From the NCBI RefSeq assembly GCF_000263715.2, contig NZ_CM001514.1, positions 3,723,674-3,787,673 of the forward strand: a stretch of DNA of 64,000 nt, written 5' to 3'. The stretch comes from Pseudomonas synxantha BG33R. GTDB lineage: Bacteria > Pseudomonadota > Gammaproteobacteria > Pseudomonadales > Pseudomonadaceae. Below are positions 8,661 through 18,545 of this stretch, in pieces (the first letter of the stretch is position 1; each line of letters begins with the position of its first letter). The notes beneath the pieces are model-generated. The model was given only the letters and a program-made list of their open reading frames with translations. It did no database searches and was not told where the DNA came from. The translations under genes were made by a program, and so were the position numbers.

Positions 8661-10022
8661 TTAACGGGCCGGCAAGCGTATATGTACGCGCAAACCCGGC
8701 CCGCTGTTCTGCGCCCATAAGCGCCCGCCCTGACGCTGCACGGCGTTGCGGGCAATGCTCAAGCCCAGGCCGAACCCGCCGTCGCCGGGCCGCGAGCCGT
8801 CCAACCGGGTAAAGGGCGCGAAGATAGTTTCCAAATCCTGCTCATCAATACCGCCGCCCTGGTCCTGTAGCCAGATATGCCAATAGTCCCCTTCGCGGCA
8901 GCCATCGAGTAGCACGGTGCCCTCGGCTGGCGAGTGGCGTATGGCGTTGCGCAGGATATTTTCCAGGGCCTGGGCCAGTGCATTCAGGTTGCCGCGCACC
9001 CAACTGTCCGGCGGTAATAAGCACGGCAAGCGCGACGCCGGCCAGTGGCTTTCGAAACAGGCATTTTCGCGCAACATGTCCCACAACGCCTGGAGCTGAA
9101 TGTCTTCCTGGGGCAGCGGCGCTGTTTCGCTGTCGAGCCAGGCCAGTTGCAGACTGTCTTCCACCAGGCGCTGCATGGCGTCGATTTCCCGACCCAGGCG
9201 CTCACGCAGCCTGGCCGGGTCTTGCTCGCTGTCGCAGGCCACCCGCAGGCGGCTCAAAGGCGTGCGCAATTCATGGGACATGTCGCGCAGCAACTGCTGT
9301 TGCAAGCGCACCGTGCCCTGCAAGCGTTCAGACATATGGTCAAAGGCGCGCCCCAGCTCCCCGAGCTCATCCTGGCGACTGGTCGCATCCCGGGACATAC
9401 GCGTATTCAACTGATCTGCACGCCAGGCATTGGCCTGCTCGCGCAATTGATTGAGCGGCATGATCAGCAGCCGATAAAGGCCGATGCACAGCAACAAGGT
9501 AAACAGGCCCGGGATGACGCCATTGGTCACCACCCGCCAGAACAGTTGATAACGCCCCGGCATAAAGCGCTGCGGCAACTCGATCACCAGCGACCCCATC
9601 CCCGGATCAACCGGAAACGGTACCTTCATCCACGGCAAACCGATGACATGCCGGCTGACCGGCCAATCCAGCCCGCGTAAAAAGGTCAGGCGCTGGCTTT
9701 CCTTGTCGCTGAGCGGCGTGCTGCCCAGGGATTGCAAATCGTTGCCGATCACACCCACCCAGGTGGTTTCACGCTTGGCCATCAATTGCAACCAGGCATC
9801 CACGCCGGCGCGGCCTTGTGTACTCCACGCCAGTTCGGCACCTGCGGCGTAACCGCTGAGGATCTCCCGCGACTTGTCGGACAGGTAAGCACTCTGCTGC
9901 TCCATGTAGCGGCCCCACGACCAACTGAGCCAAATCATCAGCAAACAGAAGGCGATCAACAGGCAGGCCAGCTTCCAGAACAATGAGTGTTTGCCAGGCA
10001 GCCGCTCAAAGCCCTTCATCAT
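8661..10022 (-). CDS. pirS: Sensor histidine kinase, PirS-like
   Basis: A 453-residue membrane sensor. Transmembrane helix 1 is near residues 15-35, followed by a periplasmic domain of about 125 residues, helix 2 near 165-185, then a HAMP linker. The HisKA segment is MSHELRTPLSRLR with the phospho-acceptor histidine near residue 250. The ATP-binding domain has ENILRNAIRHSP, DQGGG and GFGLGLSIA. It overlaps the response regulator gene. In P. aeruginosa the pair next to gacS is PirR/PirS, which senses ferric enterobactin, and this is why I use the name. The sensed signal here is inferred from position only, and no receptor gene (pirA) is adjacent. Confidence 0.7.
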   Translation of the reverse strand: MMKGFERLPGKHSLFWKLACLLIAFCLLMIWLSWSWGRYMEQQSAYLSDKSREILSGYAAGAELAWSTQGRAGVDAWLQLMAKRETTWVGVIGNDLQSLGSTPLSDKESQRLTFLRGLDWPVSRHVIGLPWMKVPFPVDPGMGSLVIELPQRFMPGRYQLFWRVVTNGVIPGLFTLLLCIGLYRLLIMPLNQLREQANAWRADQLNTRMSRDATSRQDELGELGRAFDHMSERLQGTVRLQQQLLRDMSHELRTPLSRLRVACDSEQDPARLRERLGREIDAMQRLVEDSLQLAWLDSETAPLPQEDIQLQALWDMLRENACFESHWPASRLPCLLPPDSWVRGNLNALAQALENILRNAIRHSPAEGTVLLDGCREGDYWHIWLQDQGGGIDEQDLETIFAPFTRLDGSRPGDGGFGLGLSIARNAVQRQGGRLWAQNSGPGLRVHIRLPAR

Positions 10023-10734
10023 GACCGCTCAGCACATAGCCCTTGCCCCACACTGTACGCACTTCACGCTCGGCGTAGCCGATGGCCTTGAGTTTGCGGC
10101 GAATCTGACTGACGTGCATGTCGAGGCTGCGGTCATGGGGTGCATAACCGCGCTGCAGCACGTGTTGATACAGGAAGGCTTTGCTGAGCACTTCTTCAAC
10201 ATTGCGCTGCAGGGTTTCCAGCAGCCGGTATTCGCTGCGCGTCAACCCGGCCCAGTGTTGCTGGCAGGCCACATCACAGCGCTCATCGTCAAACTGCAAC
10301 ACCCGGGCATCCTCACGCATCACCGGGCGCGGCGGCTCGGGGCGGCGATCCAGGGCCACGCGGCGCAGGATGGCTTCAATGCGCACACGCAGCTCTACCA
10401 TGCTGAACGGTTTGGGCAGGTAGTCGTCCGCCCCCAGGCGAAAACCGCTGATGCGATCGGCTTCAGCGCCCAGGGCCGACATCAGGATCACCGGCATGGC
10501 ATGGCTCTTGCGCAAATGGGTGAGGATCGACAAGCCGTCGAGCCCCGGCAGCAGGATGTCCATCAACACCAGGTCGAACGCCTGCTCGCAAGCCATTTGC
10601 AGGCCCTGCTGGCCGTTGCGGCACCACGTCACCTGAAAACCACTGCGGCCAAGTTGCTCATGCACGTAGGCACCCAGCACGGGGTCATCTTCGATGGTCA
10701 GGATTGTGGGTAGGCCAACTGCTGCGGGAGTCAT
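10006..10734 (-). CDS. pirR: OmpR-family response regulator, PirR-like
   Basis: A response regulator of about 242 residues. The receiver domain has ILTIEDDP (acidic pocket), the phospho-acceptor aspartate in LVLMDILLPGLDG, and the switch lysine in YLPKPFS. It is followed by a winged-helix output domain ending in VSQIRRKLKAIG and VRTVWGKGYVLS. It is encoded just before the sensor gene, overlapping it by 17 bases. The start is uncertain: I give the ATG at 10734, but a GTG at 10761 adds nine residues, and neither has a clear ribosome binding site. It is divergent from gacS, with about 205 bases between. Confidence 0.75.
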   Translation of the reverse strand: MTPAAVGLPTILTIEDDPVLGAYVHEQLGRSGFQVTWCRNGQQGLQMACEQAFDLVLMDILLPGLDGLSILTHLRKSHAMPVILMSALGAEADRISGFRLGADDYLPKPFSMVELRVRIEAILRRVALDRRPEPPRPVMREDARVLQFDDERCDVACQQHWAGLTRSEYRLLETLQRNVEEVLSKAFLYQHVLQRGYAPHDRSLDMHVSQIRRKLKAIGYAEREVRTVWGKGYVLSGHDEGL

Positions 10735-10939
10735 TAGCGTCTGCAAGTCATTCTCAATCACTGATTATTCAAGATTAAACGTTCACAGGCAATCGCCACC
10801 CGGCGCCGAATGGCCCGAAGATTGCCGCCTGTCATTAATTTGCAAGATTCCAGGTCGTGCAAATGGCTACACTGCGCAGGTGGTGCGGGCCGGATGCCTG
10901 TGTGGATAATGGATAACAACGTGGTAGCAGGAGAGTGGC

Positions 10940-13693
10940 GTGCTTAGAAGAATGGGTATAAAAGGCCGCGTACTGTTGCTGACCTTATTACCGACCAGCC
11001 TGATGGCTCTGTTGTTGGGAGGCTATTTCACCTGGATGCAACTCTCGGAGTTGCAGAGCCAGTTGTTGCAGCGCGGCGAAATGATTGCCGAGCAATTGGC
11101 GCCATTGGTAGCGCCGGCCCTGGGCCACAAGAACGCCGAGCTGCTGGAGCGCATCGCCACCCAGTCCCTGGAGCAACCGGACGTGCGCGCCGTGTCGTTC
11201 CTGGCGCCAGACCGTTCGTCCCTGGCCCACGCCGGCCCGACCATGCTCAACCCACCACCCACCGGCAACAGTTCGCGCCTGTTGCAGCGCACCGGCAACG
11301 ATGCCACCCGCTATCTGCTGCCGGTATTCGGCCGCCATCGCAACCTCGCCGGCGACGTGATCCCGGATGAGGCAGACCGCCTGCTGGGCTGGGTCGAAGT
11401 GGAGCTGTCCCACAATGGCATGTTGCTGCGCGGCTACCGCAGCCTGTTCGCCAGCCTGTTGTTGATCGCCATCGGCCTGATGTTCACCGCAGCGCTCGCC
11501 CTGCGGATCAGCCGTACCATCAATTCGCCGATTGGCCAGATCAAGCAAGCCGTGGCCCAGCTCAAAGACGGCAACCTGGAAACACGCCTGCCGCCCCTGG
11601 GCAGCCAGGAACTGGACCAGCTCGCATCGGGTATCAACCGCATGGCCGAAACCCTGCAGAACGCCCAGGAAGAACTGCAACACAGCATCGACCAAGCCAC
11701 CGAGGACGTACGCCAGAACCTGGAGACCATCGAGATCCAGAACATCGAGCTGGACCTGGCGCGCAAGGAGGCCCTGGAGGCCAGCCGTATCAAGTCCGAG
11801 TTCCTGGCCAATATGAGCCATGAGATCCGCACGCCGCTCAACGGCATCCTCGGTTTTACTCATCTGCTGCAAAAAAGCGAGCTGTCGCCGCGCCAGCTGG
11901 ATTACCTGGGCACTATTGAAAAATCCGCCGATAACCTGCTGGGCATCATCAACGAAATCCTCGATTTCTCGAAGATCGAGGCCGGCAAGCTGGTGCTCGA
12001 CAGCGTGCCGTTCAACCTGCGGGACTTGCTGCAAGACACCCTGACCATCCTCGCCCCCGCCGCCCATGCCAAGCAGCTTGAATTGGTGAGCCTGGTGTAC
12101 CGCGATACGCCGCTGGCGTTGGTGGGCGACCCGCTGCGCCTCAAGCAGATCCTGACCAACCTGATCAGCAACGCGATCAAGTTCACCCGCGAAGGCACCA
12201 TCGTCGCCCGGGCGATGGTCGAGGACGAACAGGAGGACAGCGTGCAATTGCGCATCAGCGTGCAAGACACCGGCATAGGCCTGTCCAACCAGGATGTGCG
12301 CGCGCTGTTCCAGGCGTTCAGCCAGGCCGACAACTCGCTGTCGCGCCAGCCTGGCGGCACCGGTCTGGGCCTGGTGATTTCCAAGCGTTTGATCGAGCAG
12401 ATGGGCGGTGAAATCGGCGTCGACAGCACGCCGGGTGAAGGCTCGGAATTCTGGATCAGCCTGAACCTGCCCAAGACCCGCGACGACGTCGAAGACCTGC
12501 CCGCCCCGCCGCTGCTGGGTCGCCGCGTGGCCGTACTGGAAAACCACGAGCTGGCGCGCCAGGCCCTGCAACACCAACTGGAAGACTGCGGCCTGGAAGT
12601 CACACCCTTCAATACCTTGGAAAGCCTGACCAACGGCATCACCAGTGCGCACCAGACCGAACAGGCCATCAGCCTGGCGGTGCTCGGCGTGACGGCCAAT
12701 GACATTCCGCCCGAGCGTCTCAACCAGCACTTGTGGGACCTTGAACACCTGGGTTGCAAGGTGCTGGTGCTGTGCCCGACCACCGAGCAGATGCTGTTCA
12801 ACCAATCGGTACCCAACCCCAACAGCCAATTGCAGGCCAAGCCAGCCTGCACACGCAAGCTGCGCCGCTCCCTGGCCGACCTGATCAGCCCCCGCCCTTC
12901 ACGCAGCGAGCCGGGTGAGCCGCTGTCCAGCCGTGCGCCGCGTGTGCTGTGCGTGGACGACAACCCGGCGAACCTGTTGCTGGTACAAACCCTGCTGGAA
13001 GACATGGGCGCCAAGGTGCAGGCGGTCGAGAGCGGTTACGCGGCCATTGATGCGGTGAAGCAGGAAACCTTCGATCTGGTATTGATGGATGTACAAATGC
13101 CCGGCATGGACGGCCGCCAAAGCACCGAGGCGATCCGCCAGTGGGAAAGCGAGCGCCACGGCACGCCGCTGCCGGTGGTGGCCCTCACGGCTCACGCCAT
13201 GGCCAATGAAAAACGCGCCCTGTTGCAGAGCGGCATGGACGACTACCTGACCAAGCCCATCAGCGAGCGGCAACTGGCCCAGGTGGTGTTGAAGTGGACC
13301 GGCCTGGCCCTGCGTAACCAGGGCCCGGAACGCGTCAACGACGGCCTGGCTCAAGGTGTGCAACTGCTGGTGCTCGACCATGAGGAAGGCTTGCGTCTGG
13401 CCGCCAATAAAGCCGACCTTGCCGCCGACATGCTCGCCATGCTGCTGGCCTCCCTGGAAGCCGACCGCCTGGCGATTACCGTCGCCCGCGAAGCCAATGA
13501 CAATCACGCCCTGATCGAACGCGTGCACCGCTTGCACGGCGCCACGCGCTACTGTGGCGTGCCGCAATTGCGCGCGGCGTGCCAACGCGCGGAAACCCTG
13601 CTCAAGCAGGACGATGCCAAGGCCATGGCCGCGCTGGATGAACTGGACATGGCGATTGCGCGGCTGGCCAGTGAAGCCAGAGTCAGCGCCTGA
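10940..13693 (+). CDS. gacS: Hybrid sensor histidine kinase GacS
   Basis: GacS (LemA/BarA family) phosphorylates GacA, which drives the Rsm small RNAs controlling exoproducts, biofilm and motility in Pseudomonas. The 917-residue protein starts with GTG (AGGAGAG just upstream). It has helix 1 near residues 10-30, a periplasmic sensor domain, helix 2 near 166-190 and HAMP to about 240. The kinase core has His294 in FLANMSHEIRTPLNG and the ATP motifs NLISNAIKF and GTGLGLVISK. A degenerate receiver-like part near 520-620 is followed by a true receiver with Asp717 in LVLMDVQMPG, and a C-terminal Hpt domain with His863 (HRLHGATRYCG). This is the full phosphorelay. It is a frequent site of loss-of-function mutations in culture, but this copy reads intact. 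Confidence 0.97.
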   Translation: MLRRMGIKGRVLLLTLLPTSLMALLLGGYFTWMQLSELQSQLLQRGEMIAEQLAPLVAPALGHKNAELLERIATQSLEQPDVRAVSFLAPDRSSLAHAGPTMLNPPPTGNSSRLLQRTGNDATRYLLPVFGRHRNLAGDVIPDEADRLLGWVEVELSHNGMLLRGYRSLFASLLLIAIGLMFTAALALRISRTINSPIGQIKQAVAQLKDGNLETRLPPLGSQELDQLASGINRMAETLQNAQEELQHSIDQATEDVRQNLETIEIQNIELDLARKEALEASRIKSEFLANMSHEIRTPLNGILGFTHLLQKSELSPRQLDYLGTIEKSADNLLGIINEILDFSKIEAGKLVLDSVPFNLRDLLQDTLTILAPAAHAKQLELVSLVYRDTPLALVGDPLRLKQILTNLISNAIKFTREGTIVARAMVEDEQEDSVQLRISVQDTGIGLSNQDVRALFQAFSQADNSLSRQPGGTGLGLVISKRLIEQMGGEIGVDSTPGEGSEFWISLNLPKTRDDVEDLPAPPLLGRRVAVLENHELARQALQHQLEDCGLEVTPFNTLESLTNGITSAHQTEQAISLAVLGVTANDIPPERLNQHLWDLEHLGCKVLVLCPTTEQMLFNQSVPNPNSQLQAKPACTRKLRRSLADLISPRPSRSEPGEPLSSRAPRVLCVDDNPANLLLVQTLLEDMGAKVQAVESGYAAIDAVKQETFDLVLMDVQMPGMDGRQSTEAIRQWESERHGTPLPVVALTAHAMANEKRALLQSGMDDYLTKPISERQLAQVVLKWTGLALRNQGPERVNDGLAQGVQLLVLDHEEGLRLAANKADLAADMLAMLLASLEADRLAITVAREANDNHALIERVHRLHGATRYCGVPQLRAACQRAETLLKQDDAKAMAALDELDMAIARLASEARVSA

Positions 13694-13719
13694 CGCAATT
13701 TTATGGACAACACCAATCA

Positions 13720-13749
13720 AAATGTGGGGGCAAGCCCCCTCCCACATTT
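13720..13749. repeat. REP-like palindrome (single hairpin)
   Basis: A single compact hairpin of the GTGGGGGCAAGCCCCCTCCC type, flanked by ATGTGG and CCACAT, so its two ends are inverted copies with almost no spacer. It lies between gacS and ldhA. Confidence 0.8.
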
Positions 13750-13790
13750 AGTCAGCATTTCCATCGTGTAAATTGCAGGGAGCCTTCTTG

Positions 13791-14780
13791 ATGCGCGTCA
13801 TTTTGTTCAGCAGCCAGACCTACGACCGTGACAGTTTTCTCGGTGAACCGCTCCCCTCGGCCCTGGAGCTGCAATTCCAACCCGCCCGCCTCAACCTCGA
13901 CACCGTAGCCCTGGCCGAACACCATGAGGTGGTCTGCGCCTTTATCAACGACGACCTCAGCGCCCCGGTGCTGGAGCAACTGGCCAAGGGCGGTACACGC
14001 CTGATTGCCCTGCGTTCGGCCGGCTACAACCATGTGGACTTGGTCGCCGCCAAACGCCTGGGCCTGAGCATCGTGCGCGTGCCCGCCTATTCGCCCCACG
14101 CCGTGGCCGAACACGCCGTGGCGCTGATCCTGGCTCTCAACCGCCGCCTGCACCGCGCCTACAACCGCACCCGTGATGGCGACTTCAGCCTGCATGGGCT
14201 CACCGGTTTCGATCTGGTCGGCAAAACCGTCGGCGTGGTCGGCACCGGGCAGATCGGCGCGACCTTCGCCAAGATCATGGCCGGCTTCGGCTGCCAATTA
14301 CTGGCCTATGACCCCTTCCCCAACCCACACGTCCAGGCCCTGGGCGCTCGCTACGTCAGCCTGCCCGACTTGCTGGCCGAGGCGCAGATCATCAGCCTGC
14401 ACTGCCCGTTGACTGCCGACAGCAAACACCTGATCAACGCCCGTTCCCTGGCGCACATGCAGCCCGGTGCAATGCTGATCAACACCGGCCGCGGTGGCTT
14501 GGTCGATACGCCCGCGCTGATCGAAGCCCTCAAGGAGGGCCAATTGGGCTACCTGGGGCTGGACGTTTATGAAGAAGAAGCCCAGCTGTTTTTCGAGGAC
14601 CGCTCGGACCTGCCCCTGCAAGACGACGTACTCGCGCGTCTGCTGACCTTCCCCAATGTGATCATCACTGCGCACCAGGCATTTCTCACCCGCGAGGCGC
14701 TGGCGGCGATCGCCGGTACGACGCTGGCCAACATTGTGGCGTGGGTCGATGGTCGGCCACAGAACCTGGTCGAGGGTTGA
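13791..14780 (+). CDS. ldhA: D-lactate dehydrogenase (fermentative, NAD-dependent)
   Basis: A 329-residue D-isomer-specific 2-hydroxyacid dehydrogenase that interconverts pyruvate and D-lactate with NADH in the cytoplasm. It shows RSAGYNHVDL (substrate-site arginine region), the nucleotide-binding VGVVGTGQIG near residues 146-155, INTGRGGLVD, and the catalytic histidine in ITAHQAFLT. The ATG at 13791 has AGGGAG about nine bases upstream. The downstream position next to gacS matches what I recall of other pseudomonads. It could be a related hydroxyacid dehydrogenase, but the C-terminal sequence fits LdhA best. Confidence 0.9.
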   Translation: MRVILFSSQTYDRDSFLGEPLPSALELQFQPARLNLDTVALAEHHEVVCAFINDDLSAPVLEQLAKGGTRLIALRSAGYNHVDLVAAKRLGLSIVRVPAYSPHAVAEHAVALILALNRRLHRAYNRTRDGDFSLHGLTGFDLVGKTVGVVGTGQIGATFAKIMAGFGCQLLAYDPFPNPHVQALGARYVSLPDLLAEAQIISLHCPLTADSKHLINARSLAHMQPGAMLINTGRGGLVDTPALIEALKEGQLGYLGLDVYEEEAQLFFEDRSDLPLQDDVLARLLTFPNVIITAHQAFLTREALAAIAGTTLANIVAWVDGRPQNLVEG

Positions 14781-14851
14781 TCAGCGGTCACATACCAGGC
14801 TCATGATGGGCCGGCACCCGTGATAGGATGCCGCGCCTATTTGGAGGATCC

Positions 14852-15292
14852 ATGGCCGAACACGATTTCCGCTTCAGCTTGCTGAGCCCGCAACACACCC
14901 TGATCGAATGCCGCGCCCTTGTGCCGGGCCGTTACCAGGTCACCGGCAACGGTGGTTCGATCAAGCACGGTGACGTGCTGATCGTCACCCTGCGCGGCAG
15001 TAAAACCCTGTCGATGCGCCTGACCGTCGAAGGTGACGCGCGCTACTCCATACGCCCGGCGGGCCAATGGGTCGCCATGGCCCAGGGGCCGAAGTTCGGC
15101 GAACTGGAAATTCACACCTGGAAGGTCAACTGCGACAGCTGCGACGCCGTGCTGGAGTTTGAATTTTCGGTGGAAACCAAGCTGACCAAAGAGCCGCTGC
15201 AACCGGCCGCCAATGCGCGCATCAAAGAACTCGGCTGGGCCAGTGAAGGCGACAAGCACCGCTGCCCGAAATGCCAGCAGGCCGCACAATGA
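14852..15292 (+). CDS. Uncharacterised protein with two CxxC pairs
   Basis: A 146-residue soluble protein that I cannot assign to a named family. It is rich in beta-strand-like sequence and carries CDSC near residues 92-95 and CPKC at the C-terminus near 140-143, a spacing that could bind one zinc ion as a ribbon. There is no signal peptide or membrane segment. The start has GGAGG about six bases upstream. Its last codon overlaps the start of the META lipoprotein gene in an ATGA, so the two are translated together. Confidence 0.75.
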   Translation: MAEHDFRFSLLSPQHTLIECRALVPGRYQVTGNGGSIKHGDVLIVTLRGSKTLSMRLTVEGDARYSIRPAGQWVAMAQGPKFGELEIHTWKVNCDSCDAVLEFEFSVETKLTKEPLQPAANARIKELGWASEGDKHRCPKCQQAAQ

Positions 15293-15693
15293 AGGGCCCG
15301 CTGCTGCTCGCCGCAATCGGCGCGGCTCTGACGGGTTGTGCTACCGACGGCCCGAAGCTCGAACGCGACCACAGCTACGTGGTGGAGTGGATCGGTGAGC
15401 GCCCGCTGATGGACTACGCGCACCTGACCGTCACCCTTGGCGCTGATGGCCGCGCCTACGGCAACGGCGGCTGCAATCACTGGTTTGCACCGTATACCGT
15501 CGAGGGTGACAAGCTCAGCTTCGGACCTATCGGCAGCACCCGCAAAATGTGCGCCGAGGCGTTGATGGAGCAGGAGCACCGCTTCTTCCAGGCCCTGCAA
15601 GGCGTGCAGCGCTGGGACATCTCGCCGATCGAACAGACGCGGTTCTGGCCAGCCGAGGGCAAGCCGATTCGTTTATGGCTTGAAGAGGGCTGA
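15289..15693 (+). CDS. META-domain lipoprotein
   Basis: A 134-residue predicted lipoprotein. The N-terminal signal ends in the lipobox LTGC (cysteine near residue 17), followed by a META/HslJ-like domain. This domain has the typical GNGGCNHWFAPYTVEGDKLSFGP segment and the second conserved motif TRKMCAEALMEQE. META proteins such as HslJ are linked to stress or antibiotic tolerance, but no activity is known. It is translationally coupled to the upstream four-cysteine protein, which suggests a shared task. Confidence 0.85.
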   Translation: MKGPLLLAAIGAALTGCATDGPKLERDHSYVVEWIGERPLMDYAHLTVTLGADGRAYGNGGCNHWFAPYTVEGDKLSFGPIGSTRKMCAEALMEQEHRFFQALQGVQRWDISPIEQTRFWPAEGKPIRLWLEEG

Positions 15694-15723
15694 TATCCCC
15701 AATCTTTGGATTGATGGGATCTC

Positions 15724-15754
15724 AATGTGGGAGGGGGCTTGCTCCCTCCCACAC
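15724..15754. repeat. REP-like palindrome
   Basis: A single hairpin of the GTGGGAGGGGGCTTGCTCCC type, with an ATGTGGG start mirrored by CCCACAC. It lies between two convergent genes and may also act as a transcript-end structure. Confidence 0.8.
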
Positions 15755-15772
15755 TTTCTCTGAGGTGTTGCT

Positions 15773-16234
15773 TTAACCGCGCAGGGCCTTGAGCTTGGCC
15801 AGCACCCCTTCTGCGGTCTGCTCACCCATCAACTGCTCACGCACCTTGCCCTTGTCGTCGATGATGTAGGTCACCGGCAATGCCTCACTGCGTGGAATCT
15901 CGAAGATCCCGTCCGGGTTCTGGGCCAGGACCGTGAACTTGATCCCCAGCTTGTCGCTGGCGGCCTTCAGTTCCTCACCCTGCACGTTGTCGAAGTTAAC
16001 CCCGAATACCTCCACACCTTGCCCTTTCAGTTGCTCGGCCAAGGCATTGAGCTCGGGGATTTCCGTGCGGCACGGGCCACACCATTCGGCCCAGTAGTTA
16101 ACCACCAGCCACTGTTTGTCCAGGCGTTCGGCCGCCACTTTCTGGCCATATTGGTCAACGCCGTAATCGTTACCGCAGCCGCTGAGCAGCAGGGTTGTGA
16201 TGATCGCCAATGCACCGATCAGTCGCCTTGTCAT
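15773..16234 (-). CDS. Thioredoxin-like lipoprotein (TlpA/ResA family)
   Basis: A 153-residue lipoprotein with lipobox LLSGC (cysteine near residue 20). Its thioredoxin domain contains the active-site WCGPC near residues 51-55 and the cis-proline segment EALPVTYIID. Proteins of this type reduce specific disulfides on the periplasmic side, for instance during cytochrome c maturation, but the partner here is unknown. It is divergent from the arsC-like gene 115 bases away and probably transcribed alone. Confidence 0.88.
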   Translation of the reverse strand: MTRRLIGALAIITTLLLSGCGNDYGVDQYGQKVAAERLDKQWLVVNYWAEWCGPCRTEIPELNALAEQLKGQGVEVFGVNFDNVQGEELKAASDKLGIKFTVLAQNPDGIFEIPRSEALPVTYIIDDKGKVREQLMGEQTAEGVLAKLKALRG

Positions 16235-16349
16235 GGGGTATTCCTTCGCAAAAATGAACGTTGGCTGCGACCTATCGCCTCTTACGGTTTAAGGACAGGC
16301 GCCAGCGCAGGTAGAATACCCGCCACCTTACGCAAGATGCGACCCGCAC

Positions 16350-17717
<1,368 letters not shown>

Positions 17718-17724
17718 AGTCCGC

Positions 17725-17797
17725 TATCGCAGGCAAGCCAGCTCCCACATTTTGATAGGCGGCGCGGTCAAAATGTGGGCTTGCTCGCGAAGGCATC
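17725..17797. repeat. REPIN (two inverted REP units)
   Basis: Two inverted REP sequences (17725-17752 and about 17769-17797) face each other across a short spacer. The left unit is of the CGCAGGCAAGCCAGCTCCCAC type. The right unit (GTGGGCTTGCTCGCGA) is shorter and appears to have lost the GAGCTG part. Confidence 0.8.
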
Positions 17798-17806
17798 ACC
17801 TGGGTC

Positions 17807-18478
17807 TCAATGGTTGACGGTGTACGCCAACATCATCGACAACTGGCACATCGGCCGCCCACTCTCGGCATGCCACTGGTTGAAGGCGCCCTGTACTGTG
17901 GCCAAATCCCGCAGGCTGGTCGGCGCCTTGTCGACGATCTTCTGCGCATTCAACGCCGCCACCACGTCATAGCTCGGCACAAACGTATCCTTGCCCACCA
18001 TGCGCAGGAAACGCGGTGCCGACAGCCCGCCCAGTTGGTGGCCATGCTTGCTCAGGTATTTCCATAGCCCGACGATATCGGTTACCGGCCAATCGGCGAC
18101 AAACGCACCGAAGCTGCCCTTTTCCTGCTCGATGTCCAGGATCATCTGCGCATTGCGCGGCACACTCTTGAGCTTGCCCAGGTGGCGGATGATGCGGGTG
18201 TCCTGCATCAGGCGTTCCAAGTGCTCGGCGCCCATCAGCACGACTTTTTCCGGATAGAAGCCGAAAAACACCTGTTCAAACGCCGGCCATTTCGCGTCGA
18301 CCACACTGTGCTTCAAGCCCGCACGGAAGACCCGCAGCGCCAGGGTCGACAGGTAACGGTCATCGGTGATCTTGCGCAATTGCGCCGGGGTCTTGGGCAC
18401 AGGCAGATGGGCTTCCAGCTCGGCCGCCGAACCGAAGCGGTTCAGACAATATTCGTGCAGCCACTTGTAATCGCGCAT
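17807..18478 (-). CDS. DNA-3-methyladenine glycosylase I family protein
   Basis: A 223-residue protein with the HhH/glycosylase fold of the TagI-like family, which removes 3-methyladenine from alkylated DNA. FRAGLKHSVVDAKWPAFEQVF and DTRIIRHLGKLKSVPRNAQMI match the conserved core of that family. The four zinc-ligand residues of E. coli Tag are not obvious, so the exact activity is not certain. The start at 18478 has AGGAGAG three bases upstream and is preferred over an upstream ATG thirteen codons earlier. Confidence 0.8.
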   Translation of the reverse strand: MRDYKWLHEYCLNRFGSAAELEAHLPVPKTPAQLRKITDDRYLSTLALRVFRAGLKHSVVDAKWPAFEQVFFGFYPEKVVLMGAEHLERLMQDTRIIRHLGKLKSVPRNAQMILDIEQEKGSFGAFVADWPVTDIVGLWKYLSKHGHQLGGLSAPRFLRMVGKDTFVPSYDVVAALNAQKIVDKAPTSLRDLATVQGAFNQWHAESGRPMCQLSMMLAYTVNH

Positions 18479-18501
18479 GCCCTCTCCTGGCAGTTGAATT
18501 G

Positions 18502-18525
18502 AAAACGGCGCCCGCAAGCGCCGTT
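18502..18525 (-). terminator. Hairpin upstream of ttcA end region
   Basis: An eight-base-pair stem, AAACGGCG pairing with CGCCGTTT, is followed on the minus strand by a T-run. It lies 20 bases after the ttcA stop and most likely ends that transcript. Confidence 0.8.
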
Positions 18526-18545
18526 TACTAGAGCCTCGACGAGGC

